Source: Dactylorhiza incarnata (Eukaryota; Streptophyta; Magnoliopsida; Asparagales; Orchidaceae). Taken from it: DNA of 64,000 bases. The stretch lies in contig JAWHQI010000064.1 in NCBI GenBank assembly GCA_033032865.1, positions 2,604,001 through 2,668,000 on the forward strand, written 5' to 3'. Below are positions 54,078-64,000 of this stretch, piece by piece. The notes beneath the pieces are model-generated. The model saw only the letters and a program-made list of their open reading frames with translations. It was not told where the DNA came from and did no database searches. Numbering within the stretch: position 1 is the first letter of the stretch; each line of letters begins with the position of its first letter. Made by a program: the position numbers and the translations under genes.

Positions 54078-54123
54078 AGAGGTTCTCCTCTCTTCACCAC
54101 CGTCGTGTGCTACAAGTGGTGAG

Positions 54124-55342
54124 ATGACGGACGATCTCGACAAAATGAAGGGGGAAGGGTCGGGCAACACTCTGAAGGAGCCCGTGCTCGATCCCCATTT
54201 TCTTTATGTTGTATCCGTTGCCGACAACCCCGGCGCGTTTATTACCCCTGTAATTCTCAAAGGGGAGAAGTATGCCGAGTGGGCAAAAGTTGTGCGCAAC
54301 GCTCTCCGTGCAAAGAAAAAGTTGGCGTTCGTGGACGGTAGAATCAAAAAGCCTGCAGATGGGGACCCGAAAGAAGAAGATTGGTACGTTGTTAACTAAA
54401 TGATCGTTGGGTGGATATTCAATATCATCGACCCGATTTTAAGATCGACTCTGTCCTATGTGGATTGTGCAAAGAATCTGTGGGAAGATTTAACGAAGAT
54501 ATTCTCTATCAGGAACGACATGAGAATCACCAATTGAAGAACGGCGTTGTAAATTGCAAACAGTCTGGACAAATCGTGACATCCTACTGTGGGAAACTCA
54601 AAAGTATGTGGGAGGAACTGGCGGGGTACACCACGAATCCTGTTTGCACGTGCAATGGGTGCACATGCGGAGCCGCGCGCGAACTAGCGGAAGAACGGGA
54701 TAAAGAAAAGACTCGCCAATTCCTTCTTGGCCTTGATGACGACATGTACGAGACGACTCGCTCAAATATCATGAGCATGTCATCGCTACCTATCGTGAAT
54801 CGTGCATACTCTTCGATATTGATTGAAGAACGACACATGTGTATGTCAGTACAAAAGATGAGCGTCCTGTAGGATTCGGGTTTGTAGCTCAAGGTGGGGG
54901 TTATATACCTCGAAATCCCATGAAGGCTCCGCACACAACAAAAATCTCTATTTGCACTCACTGTGGGAAATCTGGGCATGAGACATCTAAGTGTTTTCAA
55001 GTTGTTGGGTACCCCGAGTGGTGGGCGATCATCCCAAAGGAGGAGGGCTGGGAAAATCCAACCATGGCAAAGGGTTCTCGAAGTCCATCGGCCCAGCACT
55101 CAGCAGGCAGGGCGAATCTCACCTATGGCAATGCCACGGGTTCAGGAGGAGAAGCCCTGGGGGCGGGATCAAGTGGCTTGGCAGAACAGGAATCGGTCGC
55201 ACTAAGGAACTTACTCGGGAATCAGGTGAACAAATCTGAGGCACCAGAATCTCTAAATGGTAAGTCAAACTTCTCAAATTGGATATTGGACACAAGAGTG
55301 ACCCATCATATGACGGGAGTACGGGACATCTCGGATGGTTGA
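54124..55342 (+). pseudogene. Copia B gag and protease
   Basis: Starts MTDDLDKMKGEG at 54124. The gag core is ITPVILKGEKYAEWAKVVRN and LAFVDGRIKKP. A stop at 54397-54399 stands where relatives have Ser before M(I/V)V-WI. Gag continues in another frame (IVTSYCGKLKSMWEEL, FLLGLDDDMYETTRSNI) to a zinc knuckle CTHCGKSGHETSKC followed by GYPEWW (54955-55025). The protease motif at about 55280-55310 reads ILDTRVTHHMTG, with TRV replacing SGA after the catalytic Asp, so the enzyme would be inactive. At least two frame changes. Confidence 0.82.
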
Positions 55343-56262
55343 AGAACGCCCGAAGTATACCCACATGTCCCATCGGTCTTCCCAACGACGACATGGCAGA
55401 TGCTACCAAATTAGGGGATGTTGTGTGTGGGAAGCTCAAGCTGCTACACATGTTATATGCCCCCACTTTAAAATGCAATTTAATATCTGAGTCGCAACTC
55501 TTATCAAATTTTCACTGTACTATGCAATTCACTAACGTTAACTGTGTTATACAGGACCGCATTTCGAGGACAACGATTGGTGCGGGTGAGCTACGAGACG
55601 GGCTATACTATCTCAAAATAGTTGGACATGAAAGCGTGCATCAGTTGGGTGGAAGAGAAATCTCGAGGAACTTGTGGCACCTCCGTTTGGGACATCCAAC
55701 GTCTTTAAGAAATGTGAGTAGTCAAACAAAGTGGCCTACATGACATTTGAACCGTGATGTGTGTTTTCGTGTCAAACAATCACGTGAAAGTTTTTGTATC
55801 AGCAATAATGTTGCAAGTAAAAATTTTGATTTAATCCATTGTGACTTGTGGGGACCTTATCATTTTCCGGCATCATGCGGAGCAAATTATTTCTCACAAT
55901 TGTGGATGATTGTTCCCGTGTTGTATGGGCGTATTTGGTAAGAAGCAAGAGCGAGGTGGCTAACATCTTGAAAAGTTTCCCCGCAATGATCAAGCGACAA
56001 TTCGAGATCAAGGTCAAAGCAATCCGCAGTGATAATGGAGCAGAGTTCACGTTCTTAAAGTCGTATTTTCAAAATAAAGGAATCTTACATCAAACCTCGT
56101 GCCCGGGGACTCCTCAACAAAATGAACACATCGAACGCAAACACCGTTGTATTCTCAATGTGGCTCGCGCTTTGCGTTTCCAAGCAAACCTTCCCATTAA
56201 ATTTTGGGGCGAGTGCGTGTAACGGCAGTCTACTTGATCAACCACACTCCAACAAGCGTTCT
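55343..56262 (+). pseudogene. Copia B integrase, N-part
   Basis: GAG-pre-integrase region (LRDGLYYLKIVGHESV, LWHLRLGHPTSLRNV) to about 55735, then the integrase core from 55840 in several frames: LTIVDDCSRVVWAYL, AIRSDNGAEFTF, SCPGTPQQNEHIERKHR. The frame is broken at 56220, and the coding sequence stops at the CCATGGAC duplication (56263-56270), where the insertion begins. It resumes at 61965. Confidence 0.82.
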
Positions 56263-56849
56263 CCATGGACCTCCAAAGGCGCAAGGCGCACTGAGGCGCA
56301 AAGGGGGTCCTGGAGCCTAGGCGTGCTATCACGGACTTGTCCCCTTGACAACGTCGCGTGCGGCCTTAGCTCCTTTGTGCGCCCCTTCACAACTAGCTAA
56401 GTCAGCCTTCTCCAACGATCGTGGTGGCGAGATGAGTAAGAGGGCACTTTGTAAGGGAGAACAGGAGAGATTGAAAGAGCAAGGAACTTGTATTTCTTGG
56501 TTGCTTGTAACTTGGTGCTTTACAAATGAGGGGACTTTCCCCTTTTATAGGCCCCAAAAGAATTTCCCTCCAAAAGATGGAAGAATCTAGAAAGCCCATG
56601 TTTCAAGACTATTTTACAATCCTTATGTATATACAACCTTCCCGAGTTCTCTAGAATGTTCCCATGAGATCATTCTAGAGTGCTTCTACAATTCTCTAGA
56701 ATACTATGTACAAAATACTCTACATGCTCCTAGATTTCTCTAGAAAACTCCATAAGTTAACCCCGTAGAGGTTAAGTTGTGACATCCTCCCCCACCTATC
56801 CTGGCGAAGCCCTCGTCGTCTCGTACTGTTGGATGATGTCCTTGAACTG

Positions 56850-57538
56850 TCAGAGATCTTCAAGTGTCTCCCATGTAGCTTCAGACTCTGGCCTTCCTTT
56901 CCACTTAATCAAATATTGTGTGCTAGGTTGCACATCTCTTCTCCGCACTGTCCTCCTGGTGAGCACCTCATCCATCTCTCGATCAAAAGACTTGGTCATC
57001 ATTGGTGGTGCTCTATGCGATGTCCTTCTTTGAAGGTCTTCATTGTCTTCATGATATGGCTTCAACATGCTGACATGAAAGACCGGATGAATCTTCAAAG
57101 AGTCGGGTAAGTCAAGGCGATATGATACCTTACCCACCCTTGCAATCACCGGAAATGGGCCTTCGTATCTACGAACCAAGCCCTTGTGCAAGTTGCGCAA
57201 AGCCTTGAACTGTTGAGGGAGAAGTTTCACCATCACCTTATCCCCAACGTGTATTCCACCATCCTTCGCTTTGAATCCACCCATTTCTTCATCCGCTTGC
57301 GTGTTTTCTCTAGGCACGCTCTGGCTACGTCTGCTTGCTCTTCCCAAGACTTGGTCATCCTCCAAGCTCCTGGGCTTCTTCCGTCATCCGGCGTGGTCGC
57401 CAACGTATGCGGAGTGAGTGGTTGCCTCCCCGTGGCAAGCTCGAAGGGACTCCTCCCGGTCGCCTCGCTCCGCTGCAAGTTGTACGAGAAATGCGCCACA
57501 TCCATCAGCTTGGCCCAATCCTGCTGATTGGCACTCAC
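56850..57538 (-). pseudogene. Chromovirus B integrase C-part and chromodomain
   Basis: 57538-57233 contains the integrase tail (FSYNLQRSEATGRSPFEL, ARACLEKTRKRMKKW). After a frame change near 57240-57260 the second part includes DKVMVKLLPQQFKAL, GLVRRYEGPFPVIARVGKV, LKIHPVFHVSMLKPYHED and a canonical chromodomain (VLTRRTVRRRDVQ, QYLIKWKGRPESEATWE, LEDL). Chromodomains guide integration into heterochromatin by histone mark binding. The aromatic cage residues Tyr, Trp and Trp/Glu of KWKG and ATWE are kept. Confidence 0.88.
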
Positions 57539-58862
57539 AAAGTGTCATAGATAACATTCCAACAAGGAATTCACCCTCTTCGTTTGCCAATCGGTTTGAG
57601 GGTGGAAGCTAGTGGAGAAGTTCAGTTCTGACCCAAGCAACTTGAATAACTCCGTCAACAGCTTTCCTGTAAATCTGGGGTCTCGATCACTAATGATAGT
57701 CTTCGGCAACCCCCAATACTTAACCACATTCTTGAAGAATAGGCGTGTCGTCTCCTCCGCGGTAGTATCCCTTGTGCTAGGGATGAACGTGTCATACTTG
57801 GAGAAACGATCGACTACCACCAAGATCGATCCGAACCCGTCTGATTTTGGCAAAGCGTTGATGAAGTCAAGCGTCACCGACTCCCAAGGGTGCTCCGCTA
57901 TAGGCAATGACTCCAACAATCCAGTGGGCTGCTTGTTGTTCGCCTTGTCTTGTTGACAAACAAGACAAGTCTTCACATATAACTCCACTTCATCCCTCAT
58001 CCGTGGCCAGAAATATGAGTCCTCCATCAAAGCCAAAGTGCGTTTCTGTCCCGGATGTCCAGCCCACTTGGTGTCATGGCACTATGAGATCCCTCCGCAG
58101 GTTTTCCCACTTTGGGATGTATAATCGCCTCCCTTTGGTGTAGAGTAGCTCATCCTCTACCCAAAATCTTCTAGCTTGGCCCTCCTTGGCCAACTCCATG
58201 AGTTGCATGGCAAGAGTATCCTCCTTCAACCCTTGCCTGATTTTGTCCAACAACTCCCCATTAGCTGTGGACATTGCGGCTAGCTCAGCTTTGCGGCTTA
58301 GTGCGTCAGCCACAACGTTGGTCTTCCCCGCCTTATGCTCCAACACAAAGTCGAACTCCGCCAAGAAAACCTGCCATCTTGCTTGCTTAGCGGTCAGCTT
58401 CTTCTGCGTCTGGAAGTAAATAGTTGCCACATTATCCGTCTTGATGGTGACCTGTGCCCCAAGTAGGTAGTGCCTCCACACTTGCAAGCAATGGATGATG
58501 ACCGTCATCTTTTTCTCTTGAACGGTGTATCTCTGTTCCGCCTCATTGAGTTTCTGACTTTCAAAAGCTAAGGGGTGACCATCTTGCATTAGCACTCCTC
58601 CAATTGCAAAGTCCGATGCATTCGTATGCAACTTGAACCTCTTGCTAAAGTCCGGCAAAGCAAGCACCGGTTCCATACAAACCGCTGCCTTCAAGTCTTC
58701 GAAAGCGCTTTGGCATTCCTCCGTCCAAAGACAAGCCTTGCTATTCTTCAACAGGTCCGTCAACGACACTGCCCTCCTCGAGTAATCCTTGATGAACCTG
58801 CGATAGTAGTTCACCAAGCCCAAAAATGATCGTAAGTCCGGTACCTTCGTTGCGGCTCCCAT
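57539..58862 (-). pseudogene. Chromovirus B RNase H and integrase core
   Basis: 58862-58074: RT end and RNase H (LRSFLGLVNYYRRFIKDYS, KLHTNASDFAIGGVLMQ, YLLGAQVTIKTDNVAT, NVVADALSRKAEL). The Asp-Ala-Ser of the RNase H start is changed to Asn-Ala-Ser (TNASD), a possible loss of a catalytic Asp. A stop at 58074 precedes the integrase (58036-57545): CLVCQQDK zinc finger, LDFINALPKSDGF, TIISDRDPRFTGKL and FHPQTDWQTKRVNSLLE, where the usual Gly-Gln-Thr-Glu is altered (W and K). Confidence 0.87.
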
Positions 58863-60416
58863 TCATCAATTGCCTTGATCTTTGTCATGTCCATCCGCAA
58901 GCTCCCATGCCCGATGACATGACCAAGAAAGTGTATCTCCTCTTGTCCAAATGAGCATTTGGACTTCTTCACATACAGCTCATTCTCCCGCAACACTTGG
59001 AAGACTCGACTAAGATGCTCTGCATGCTCCTCGATGGTGTTGTTATATACCACAATATCATCCAAGTATACCACCACAAACTTGTCCAAGTAGGGGCGGA
59101 ATATTTGGTTCATCAACGTGCAGAAAGTAGTCGGTGCGTTAGTTAAACCAAAAGGCATCACTAACCACTCGAATGCTCCATACCTTGTGACACATGTGGT
59201 CTTCGGCTCATCTCCTTCCGCAATCCGCACTTGATGATATCCCTTTTGCAAATCCATCTTGGAGTAGATCCTTGCACTTCCAAGCATTGTCAAAAAGATC
59301 AACAATGAGAGGAATAAGATACTTGTTCTTTGCTCGGTAGTCCGTGCAAAGCCGCGACGTTCCATCCTTCTTCTTTTGGAATAGCACTGGAGCACCAAAT
59401 GGCGCCTTTGACGGCCTGATCATTCCCGACTCAAGTAGAACATGAAGTTGCTTCCTCAACTCCTCTAGTTCAGGGGGAGCCATCCGGTATGGTGCTTTGG
59501 TTGGGGGCTTCGTCCCTGGCTCCAGCTCAATTTTGTGATCCACCTCCCGCCGAGGTGGTAGCTTCAATGGCAACTCTGCGGGCATGATGTCTTCATTTCT
59601 TGCCAACATGTCCGCAATGATAGGAGGCATCTCCTCCATCGTGTCACCATCTTCCTCCTTTAGGGTGGCCAAGTATGTTGGTTCATCCTTCTTGAACCAT
59701 TTTGCCAACTGCATTGCCGATAGCTGTTTCGGCCCCTCCTTTGCTGGTCCTTGCACCGTGGGAACCATGCAAGCATTGCCTTCCTCCAAAATGCAAACTG
59801 AGCGATGCGTCGGCATGACGATGACTTGCATCTTCTCCAAGAAGTCCATCCCAAGAACGACCTTGAAGTCATCCATGGGTGCGATTGAGAAGTCCACCCG
59901 GCCCTTCCAGGTGCCCATGCATAGCTCTACGTGGCGTGCGACTCCTTCTAGTGGCATCGCTTGACCGTTCACGGTCTTGATCCAACCTCCGTCCTTCACA
60001 ACCTGCAAGCCCAACCTCTTGGCTTCTCCTTCGGTAATGAAGTTGTGTGAAGCTCCTGTGTCGATCAAGGCTTTTGTAGCCTTCCCCTTGACGACCGCTT
60101 CCACATACATCAGCCCCTTGCTTGATGCGGCTTTTGTTGGATGCACGTTCAAAGCATTTAGTAATTGCAATGAACTAAACTGTGATGTACCTTTTTCGGG
60201 TGGAGTAATATTCTCCGCCATAGCTGCCAATGACCCGAGCTTTGGACAGCTGCTCATCTGGTGTGGCCCCTTGCACACATAGCATCCTCCTCTAGGTATG
60301 AAGTTCTTCTTCCTTTGCTCGAACTCCTTCCTTGGATCGGGCAAAGTCTTTGACCCTCCTTTGAAGTGCGTCGCCTTGTTGTCTCGCCGGTCTCCCCCAC
60401 CTTTTCCATATCCCAC
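58811..60416 (-). pseudogene. Chromovirus B protease and reverse transcriptase
   Basis: 60416-59208 carries the zinc knuckle [13 protein letters not shown], the aspartic protease ([30 protein letters not shown]) and the beginning of RT ([19 protein letters not shown], then a frame break). 59398-58811 continues with [36 protein letters not shown] and the catalytic YLDDIVVY block. The two frames overlap and are separated by at least one indel around 59260-59340. Confidence 0.88.
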
Positions 60417-60523
60417 CTTGTCCTTCTTCTCCTTGATAGAATTGGTTGGCGCTGGAACTCAATAAGAGACTCGGCGATGGCAATATCATCCCTGGTGGTT
60501 CTTGGGTCCTTCCTCTTGACCTC

Positions 60524-61177
60524 TTATTTCACCCAATTTTGCAGCCCATCGATGAAGTTAAAGAGAAGGATATGTTTGGGGACATCGAATACCTGAAGTA
60601 ATAGAGCGGTGAACTCCTTAACATAGTCTCCGATGCTTCCCTTTTGCCTCAATTCCCTGAGCTTCCACAAGTTTTCATCTTTCACGTTCTCGGGGATAAA
60701 GTTTCTTCTTAACTCCCGCTTGAAGTCCTCCCAAATATCGATCCAGAAGAATCCCTTTGCAATATCTGTTTGGATTTTCCTCCACCACAATGAAGCAAGG
60801 TCTTCCAAGTAATAACCAGCATGGCGTACCTTTAGTGCCTCATCTGTGATGTCATATCCTTCCAAGTATTTCTCCATGTGCCAAAGGAAATTCTCCACCT
60901 CTAAGGCATCTCGCCTTCCTGCAAACTTCTTTGGTTTGAGCACATCAAGCTTTGCATTTGCCATGGCTGCACCATTTCCACCATTTGTAGCAACTCGCCT
61001 ACGCAAGTCATCCACATCGGTTTCAAGACTTGTGAGTCGTTCTTCCAAGTCGCTTATGATGGTATCAAAAGCGCCTTCCTCCTTGCCCATAGTTTGCTCC
61101 TTGAGAAGGTCAATATCTACCTGCAACTTCTCTTGTTCAACATGGAAAGTGTCAAAGTACTTACATATTTGATCCAC
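60524..61177 (-). pseudogene. Chromovirus B gag
   Basis: A coiled-coil N-terminus (LEERLTSLETDVDDLRRRV) is followed by the gag core: KPKKFAGRRDALEVENFL, YYLEDLASLWWRKIQTD, IDIWEDFKRELRRNFIPE and GSIGDYVKEFTALLLQV. It ends with a stop at 60524 after FIDGLQNWVK; sequence further on is out of frame up to 60416. Its start codon lies about 255 bases inside the 5' LTR. Confidence 0.85.
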
Positions 61178-61964
61178 TTTCCGATGAAGGGTAAGATGCG
61201 CCTCTCATAAAGCTTCAAATTTAGCTGGATCAACCATGTTTTGCTCCAAGCTGGAACCATCGCGACTCTTGCTTTGGTCCCTCTTATTCCTTCTATCTCT
61301 TATCTCCTCGGCTGTCATGTCGCGCTCATCAACAATGTTAGAGTTGTTGTTCCCTTCCAAAGTCATCTACTCTTGATATTCACGAACCACGCACTAGGGT
61401 CAACCTGAGTCAACCTAGCCTTTGATACCAACTGTCACGGACTTGTCCCCTTGACAACGTCGTGTGCGGTCTTAGCTCCTTTGTGTGCCCCTTCACAACT
61501 AGCTAAGTCAGTCTTCTCCAACAATCGTGGTGGCGAGATGAGTAAGAGAGCACTTTGTAAGGGAGAGCAAGAGAGATTGAGAGAACAAAGAACTTATATT
61601 TCTTGGTTGCTTGTAACTTGGTGCTTTACAAATGAGGGGGTCTTTCCCTTTTATAGGCCCCAAAAGAATTTCCCTCCAAAAGATGGAAGGATCTAGAATG
61701 TCCATGTTTCTAGACTATTCTACAATCCTCATGTATATACAACCTTCCCGAGTTCTCTAGAATGTTCCCATGAGATCATTCTAGAGTGCTTCTACAATTC
61801 TCTAGAATACTATGTACAAAATACTCTACATGCTCCTAGATTTCTCTAGAAAATTCCATAGGTTAACCCCTTAGAGGTTAAGCCGTGACAGCGCGCCTGA
61901 GGCACGTGAGGCGCAAAAATGAATTGGATGCCCAATTCACTGAAAATCAGCGATTTGGGCATAG

Positions 61965-64000
61965 CCATGGACAGACTCCCTATGACCATTTTTTTCATAA
62001 ACCAGCGGTCTATGATATATGCGAGTGTTTGGGTATTTGTGTTACGCCCAAGCTCAATTGGTTGACAACGACAAGTTCACTAGTAGGAGTCGATGATGTA
62101 TCTTTGTGTGTTATCCTTTCGGAAAAAAGGGTTGGCATCTGTACGACATGGAGCGCGAAATATATTTTGTCTCGCGCAACGTAGTGTTTGTGGAAATTGT
62201 CTTTCCCTACGCCGAGACACCGCCACACTTGGAAGGTACAAGTTTAAGCCCTGCAGAGATAGGTGTGTGACCCAGGGAGGGACCTGCAGTTGCCACCGAG
62301 TATTGGCCAACGATTCAACCAGGGACTGATGTATCGCGCACGAACTGTGGTGAAGACTGTGATGTGCAACCAGTGGAGCAGGAATCATGCCAACTCAATC
62401 CCGTAGCTCAGGACTCGGGCCCAGTAAAACCTGCAGGTGAGAGTTCAGCACGAGCCAACTGTACCAATCACCAAGAGGATTTGGGTCGTGGAGCTCGTGT
62501 GCGTCGACCGCCAAGTCATTTAAAAGATTTTGTCCTCACCAATACCGTATGTATAGCCTCGTCTCCTAGCTCACTCCATACAATCCCGTCCTCATGTACA
62601 CGGTATCCTATAACATTATACGTGAATTATGATAAGTTTTCTTCACGACACAGAATTTTTCATGCAACCCTTACAAGGGAGGATGGGCCCCTGAGTTACT
62701 CAGAAGTTGTGCGACACTCCCACTGGCGGGACGCCATGAGGAGAGAGATGGAGGCTCTCGAACATAACAAGACATGGAGCATAGTTAATTTGCCTCGTGA
62801 CAAAACCGTCATCGCTTCCAAGTGGGTGCACAAAACTAAATACAACAGTGATGGGAGCGTGGAAAGACACAAGGCTCGATTGGTCATCATGGGAAATAGA
62901 CAAAAGGAATGGATGGATTACACTGAAACCTTCGCACCAGTGGCAAAAATGGTGACGGTTCACACGTTTCTATCTATTGTAGCAACCAGGAACTGGGAAT
63001 TACACCAAATAAATGTACACAGCGCCTTTCTTCACGGGGATTTAGGGGAGGAGGTATACATGCACTTGCCCCCCGGGTTTAGTGATGTGCCACAAAAAAG
63101 TTTGTCGACTTCACAAGTCCCTCTACGGGTTAAAACAAGCACCTCGATATTGGTTTGCAAAGTTGACTACCGCTCTTGCTGGTTACGGGTTCAAATAATC
63201 TACATCAAATTACTCTCTTTTTTCTTACCATGCCACGGGAGTTCGAATTCATATGTTAGTATATGTGGGGGATTTGATCATCTCGGGAAATAATTCTCAC
63301 ACAATTCAAGTGTTCAAACACTACTTGCACAGGTGCTTGCATAAGTGCTTTCACATGAAAGATCTTGGGAGGTTGAAATATTTTCTTGGGATTGAAGTCG
63401 GTCGGAGCTCAGAGGGTATCTATTTATCACAAAGAAAATATGATTTGTACATCATTTCCAACATGGGATTGCTCGGGGAACGTCCTGCACATTTTCCAAT
63501 GGAACTTTCCTATGGGGTGCACACTTTGGCATATGATCATTGGAAAGCGGCACACCGTATCATGAGGTACTTGAAAGGACATCCGGGACAAGGAATTTTT
63601 TTGCGTGCTAACAACAATCTCTCCTTAGCTGGTTATTGTGATGTGGACTGGGGAAGCTGCCCTCCACCCGTCGATCCTTGATGGGGCACTTTGTTACTCT
63701 AGGCGGCTCGCCTATCTCAAGGAGAAAGAAAAAGCAACCCACGGTTTCAAGGTCTTCCGCTGAAGCCGAGTACCGCCCTACGTCCGCCACTTGTTGTGAA
63801 CTGAAATGGCTCAAAGGACTTCTCTCGTTCTTTGGGATCGCTCACTCAGACATATGAAGCTCTTTTGTGATAGTCAAGCCGCTCTTCACATAGCGGCCAA
63901 CCCGGTGTTCCACGAACGCATAAAACACATCGAAATGGATTGTCACTTCATCCGCAATGAAATCCGCGACAAGAACATTGCAACAAGCTTTGTTCGCATG
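61965..64000 (+). pseudogene. Copia B integrase end, reverse transcriptase, RNase H (partial)
   Basis: It resumes the integrase tail (HGQTPYDHFFHKPAVYD) directly after CCATGGAC, then a diverged stretch and a linker (62364-62540). RT begins near 62690 with [57 protein letters not shown], and, from 63253 in another frame, LVYVGDLIISGN, where the YVDD motif reads YVGD (a catalytic Asp lost). RNase H fragments ([22 protein letters not shown]) run to the window end. Three or more frame changes. Confidence 0.85.

Larger units (their letters stand above)
56327..61890 (-). mobile_element. Ty3/gypsy chromovirus B, nested
   Basis: LTRs of 458 bp each (56327-56784, 61433-61890) with plus-strand ends T(A/G)TCACGGACTTG and GTGACA. 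On the minus strand the primer site TTGGTATCAAAGGC lies next to the right LTR (61420-61433), and the polypurine tract GGTGGGGGAGGA lies next to the left LTR (56785-56797), so it is minus-oriented. It has gag, protease, RT, RNase H, integrase and a C-terminal chromodomain. The gag zinc knuckle [13 protein letters not shown] resembles the Galadriel type, but the clade is tentative. Flanks gcgtgc and gcgcgc agree at five of six positions. Several frameshifts and stops disable it. Confidence 0.93.
56271..61964. mobile_element. Short 8-bp-TSD element split by chromovirus B
   Basis: The copia coding sequence is interrupted between two copies of CCATGGAC (56263-56270 and 61965-61972). The inserted DNA begins ctccaaaggcgcaagg and ends gatttgggcatag. 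After removal of the chromovirus it is only about 130 bp, rich in GAGGCGCA words. An 8-bp duplication fits a hAT-type MITE, but terminal inverted repeats are weak (CTCCAAAG versus CTATGCCC), so the class is uncertain; a SINE is the alternative. Confidence 0.65.
53708..64000 (+). mobile_element. Ty1/copia retrotransposon B, interrupted, runs off the window
   Basis: The LTR part (53708-54066) ends TTTTATCA and is followed at once by the primer site TGGTATCAGAG (54067-54077), initiator tRNA-Met type. The true left LTR border is not visible and may have been removed where chromovirus A ends. Gag, protease, integrase, reverse transcriptase and RNase H follow on the plus strand, split by an insertion at 56271-61964 within the integrase. 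The 3' end and 3' LTR lie beyond 64000. Many stops and frameshifts show that it is old. Confidence 0.88.

Overview
The window looks like nuclear DNA of a flowering plant. The direct signs are spliced genes with GT/AG introns, a plastid-type tryptophan biosynthesis gene, a WRKY transcription factor exon, tRNA-Met-primed LTR retrotransposons, chromoviruses with chromodomains, and PIF/Harbinger, hAT-like and Mutator-like DNA transposons with their typical target duplications. The GC-rich, Ala/Gly/Pro-rich WRKY exon would fit a monocot, but that is only an inference and no species is assigned. Nothing bacterial, plastid or mitochondrial was seen.

Host genes are few. A WRKY group IIc first exon lies at 2696-3157 (minus) and its remaining exons are not in the window. 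A complete four-exon phosphoribosylanthranilate isomerase gene lies at 35139-37809 (minus, 272 aa). An unidentified reading frame (32615-34236) is split by a hAT-like element. Almost everything else is mobile DNA or simple sequence.

Layout. 1-6275: two related LTR relics flank the WRKY exon and a hAT-like element that itself hosts a foldback element; one LTR carries an array of 13 hairpin-forming 35-bp repeats. 6513-16657: a large inverted-arm element with a GC-rich minisatellite core, entered by a non-coding LTR retrotransposon (8259-16156). 17126-21124: a complete PIF/Harbinger element with transposase and Myb-like genes, both apparently recently disabled. 21128-21351: a MITE abutting it. 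21704-24066: a Mutator-like element encoding an OTU-protease-like protein and a broken transposase tail. 25247-30687: a nearly intact Ty1/copia element with perfect target duplications. 31272-35669: several Harbinger-type MITEs (one a 130-bp near-perfect hairpin), a hAT-like element, and the isomerase gene, whose stop codon is almost touched by a MITE. 38990-41400: microsatellites and islands of short GC hairpins, plus a snRNA-type promoter signature (USE + TATA) followed by a T8 run. 42343-48256: an internally deleted Ty3/gypsy relic and an inverted fragment of the same family around a Harbinger-like element. 48257-53707: a Ty3 chromovirus. 53708-64000: a Ty1/copia element running off the window, interrupted by a short 8-bp-TSD element which was in turn entered by a second chromovirus (56327-61890).

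The window is therefore mainly a record of nested transposition around two or three host genes. The points most worth checking are the snRNA-like promoter at 40352, the hairpin arrays in the LTR and GC islands, the MITE at the isomerase stop codon, and the disabled but structurally complete Harbinger element.
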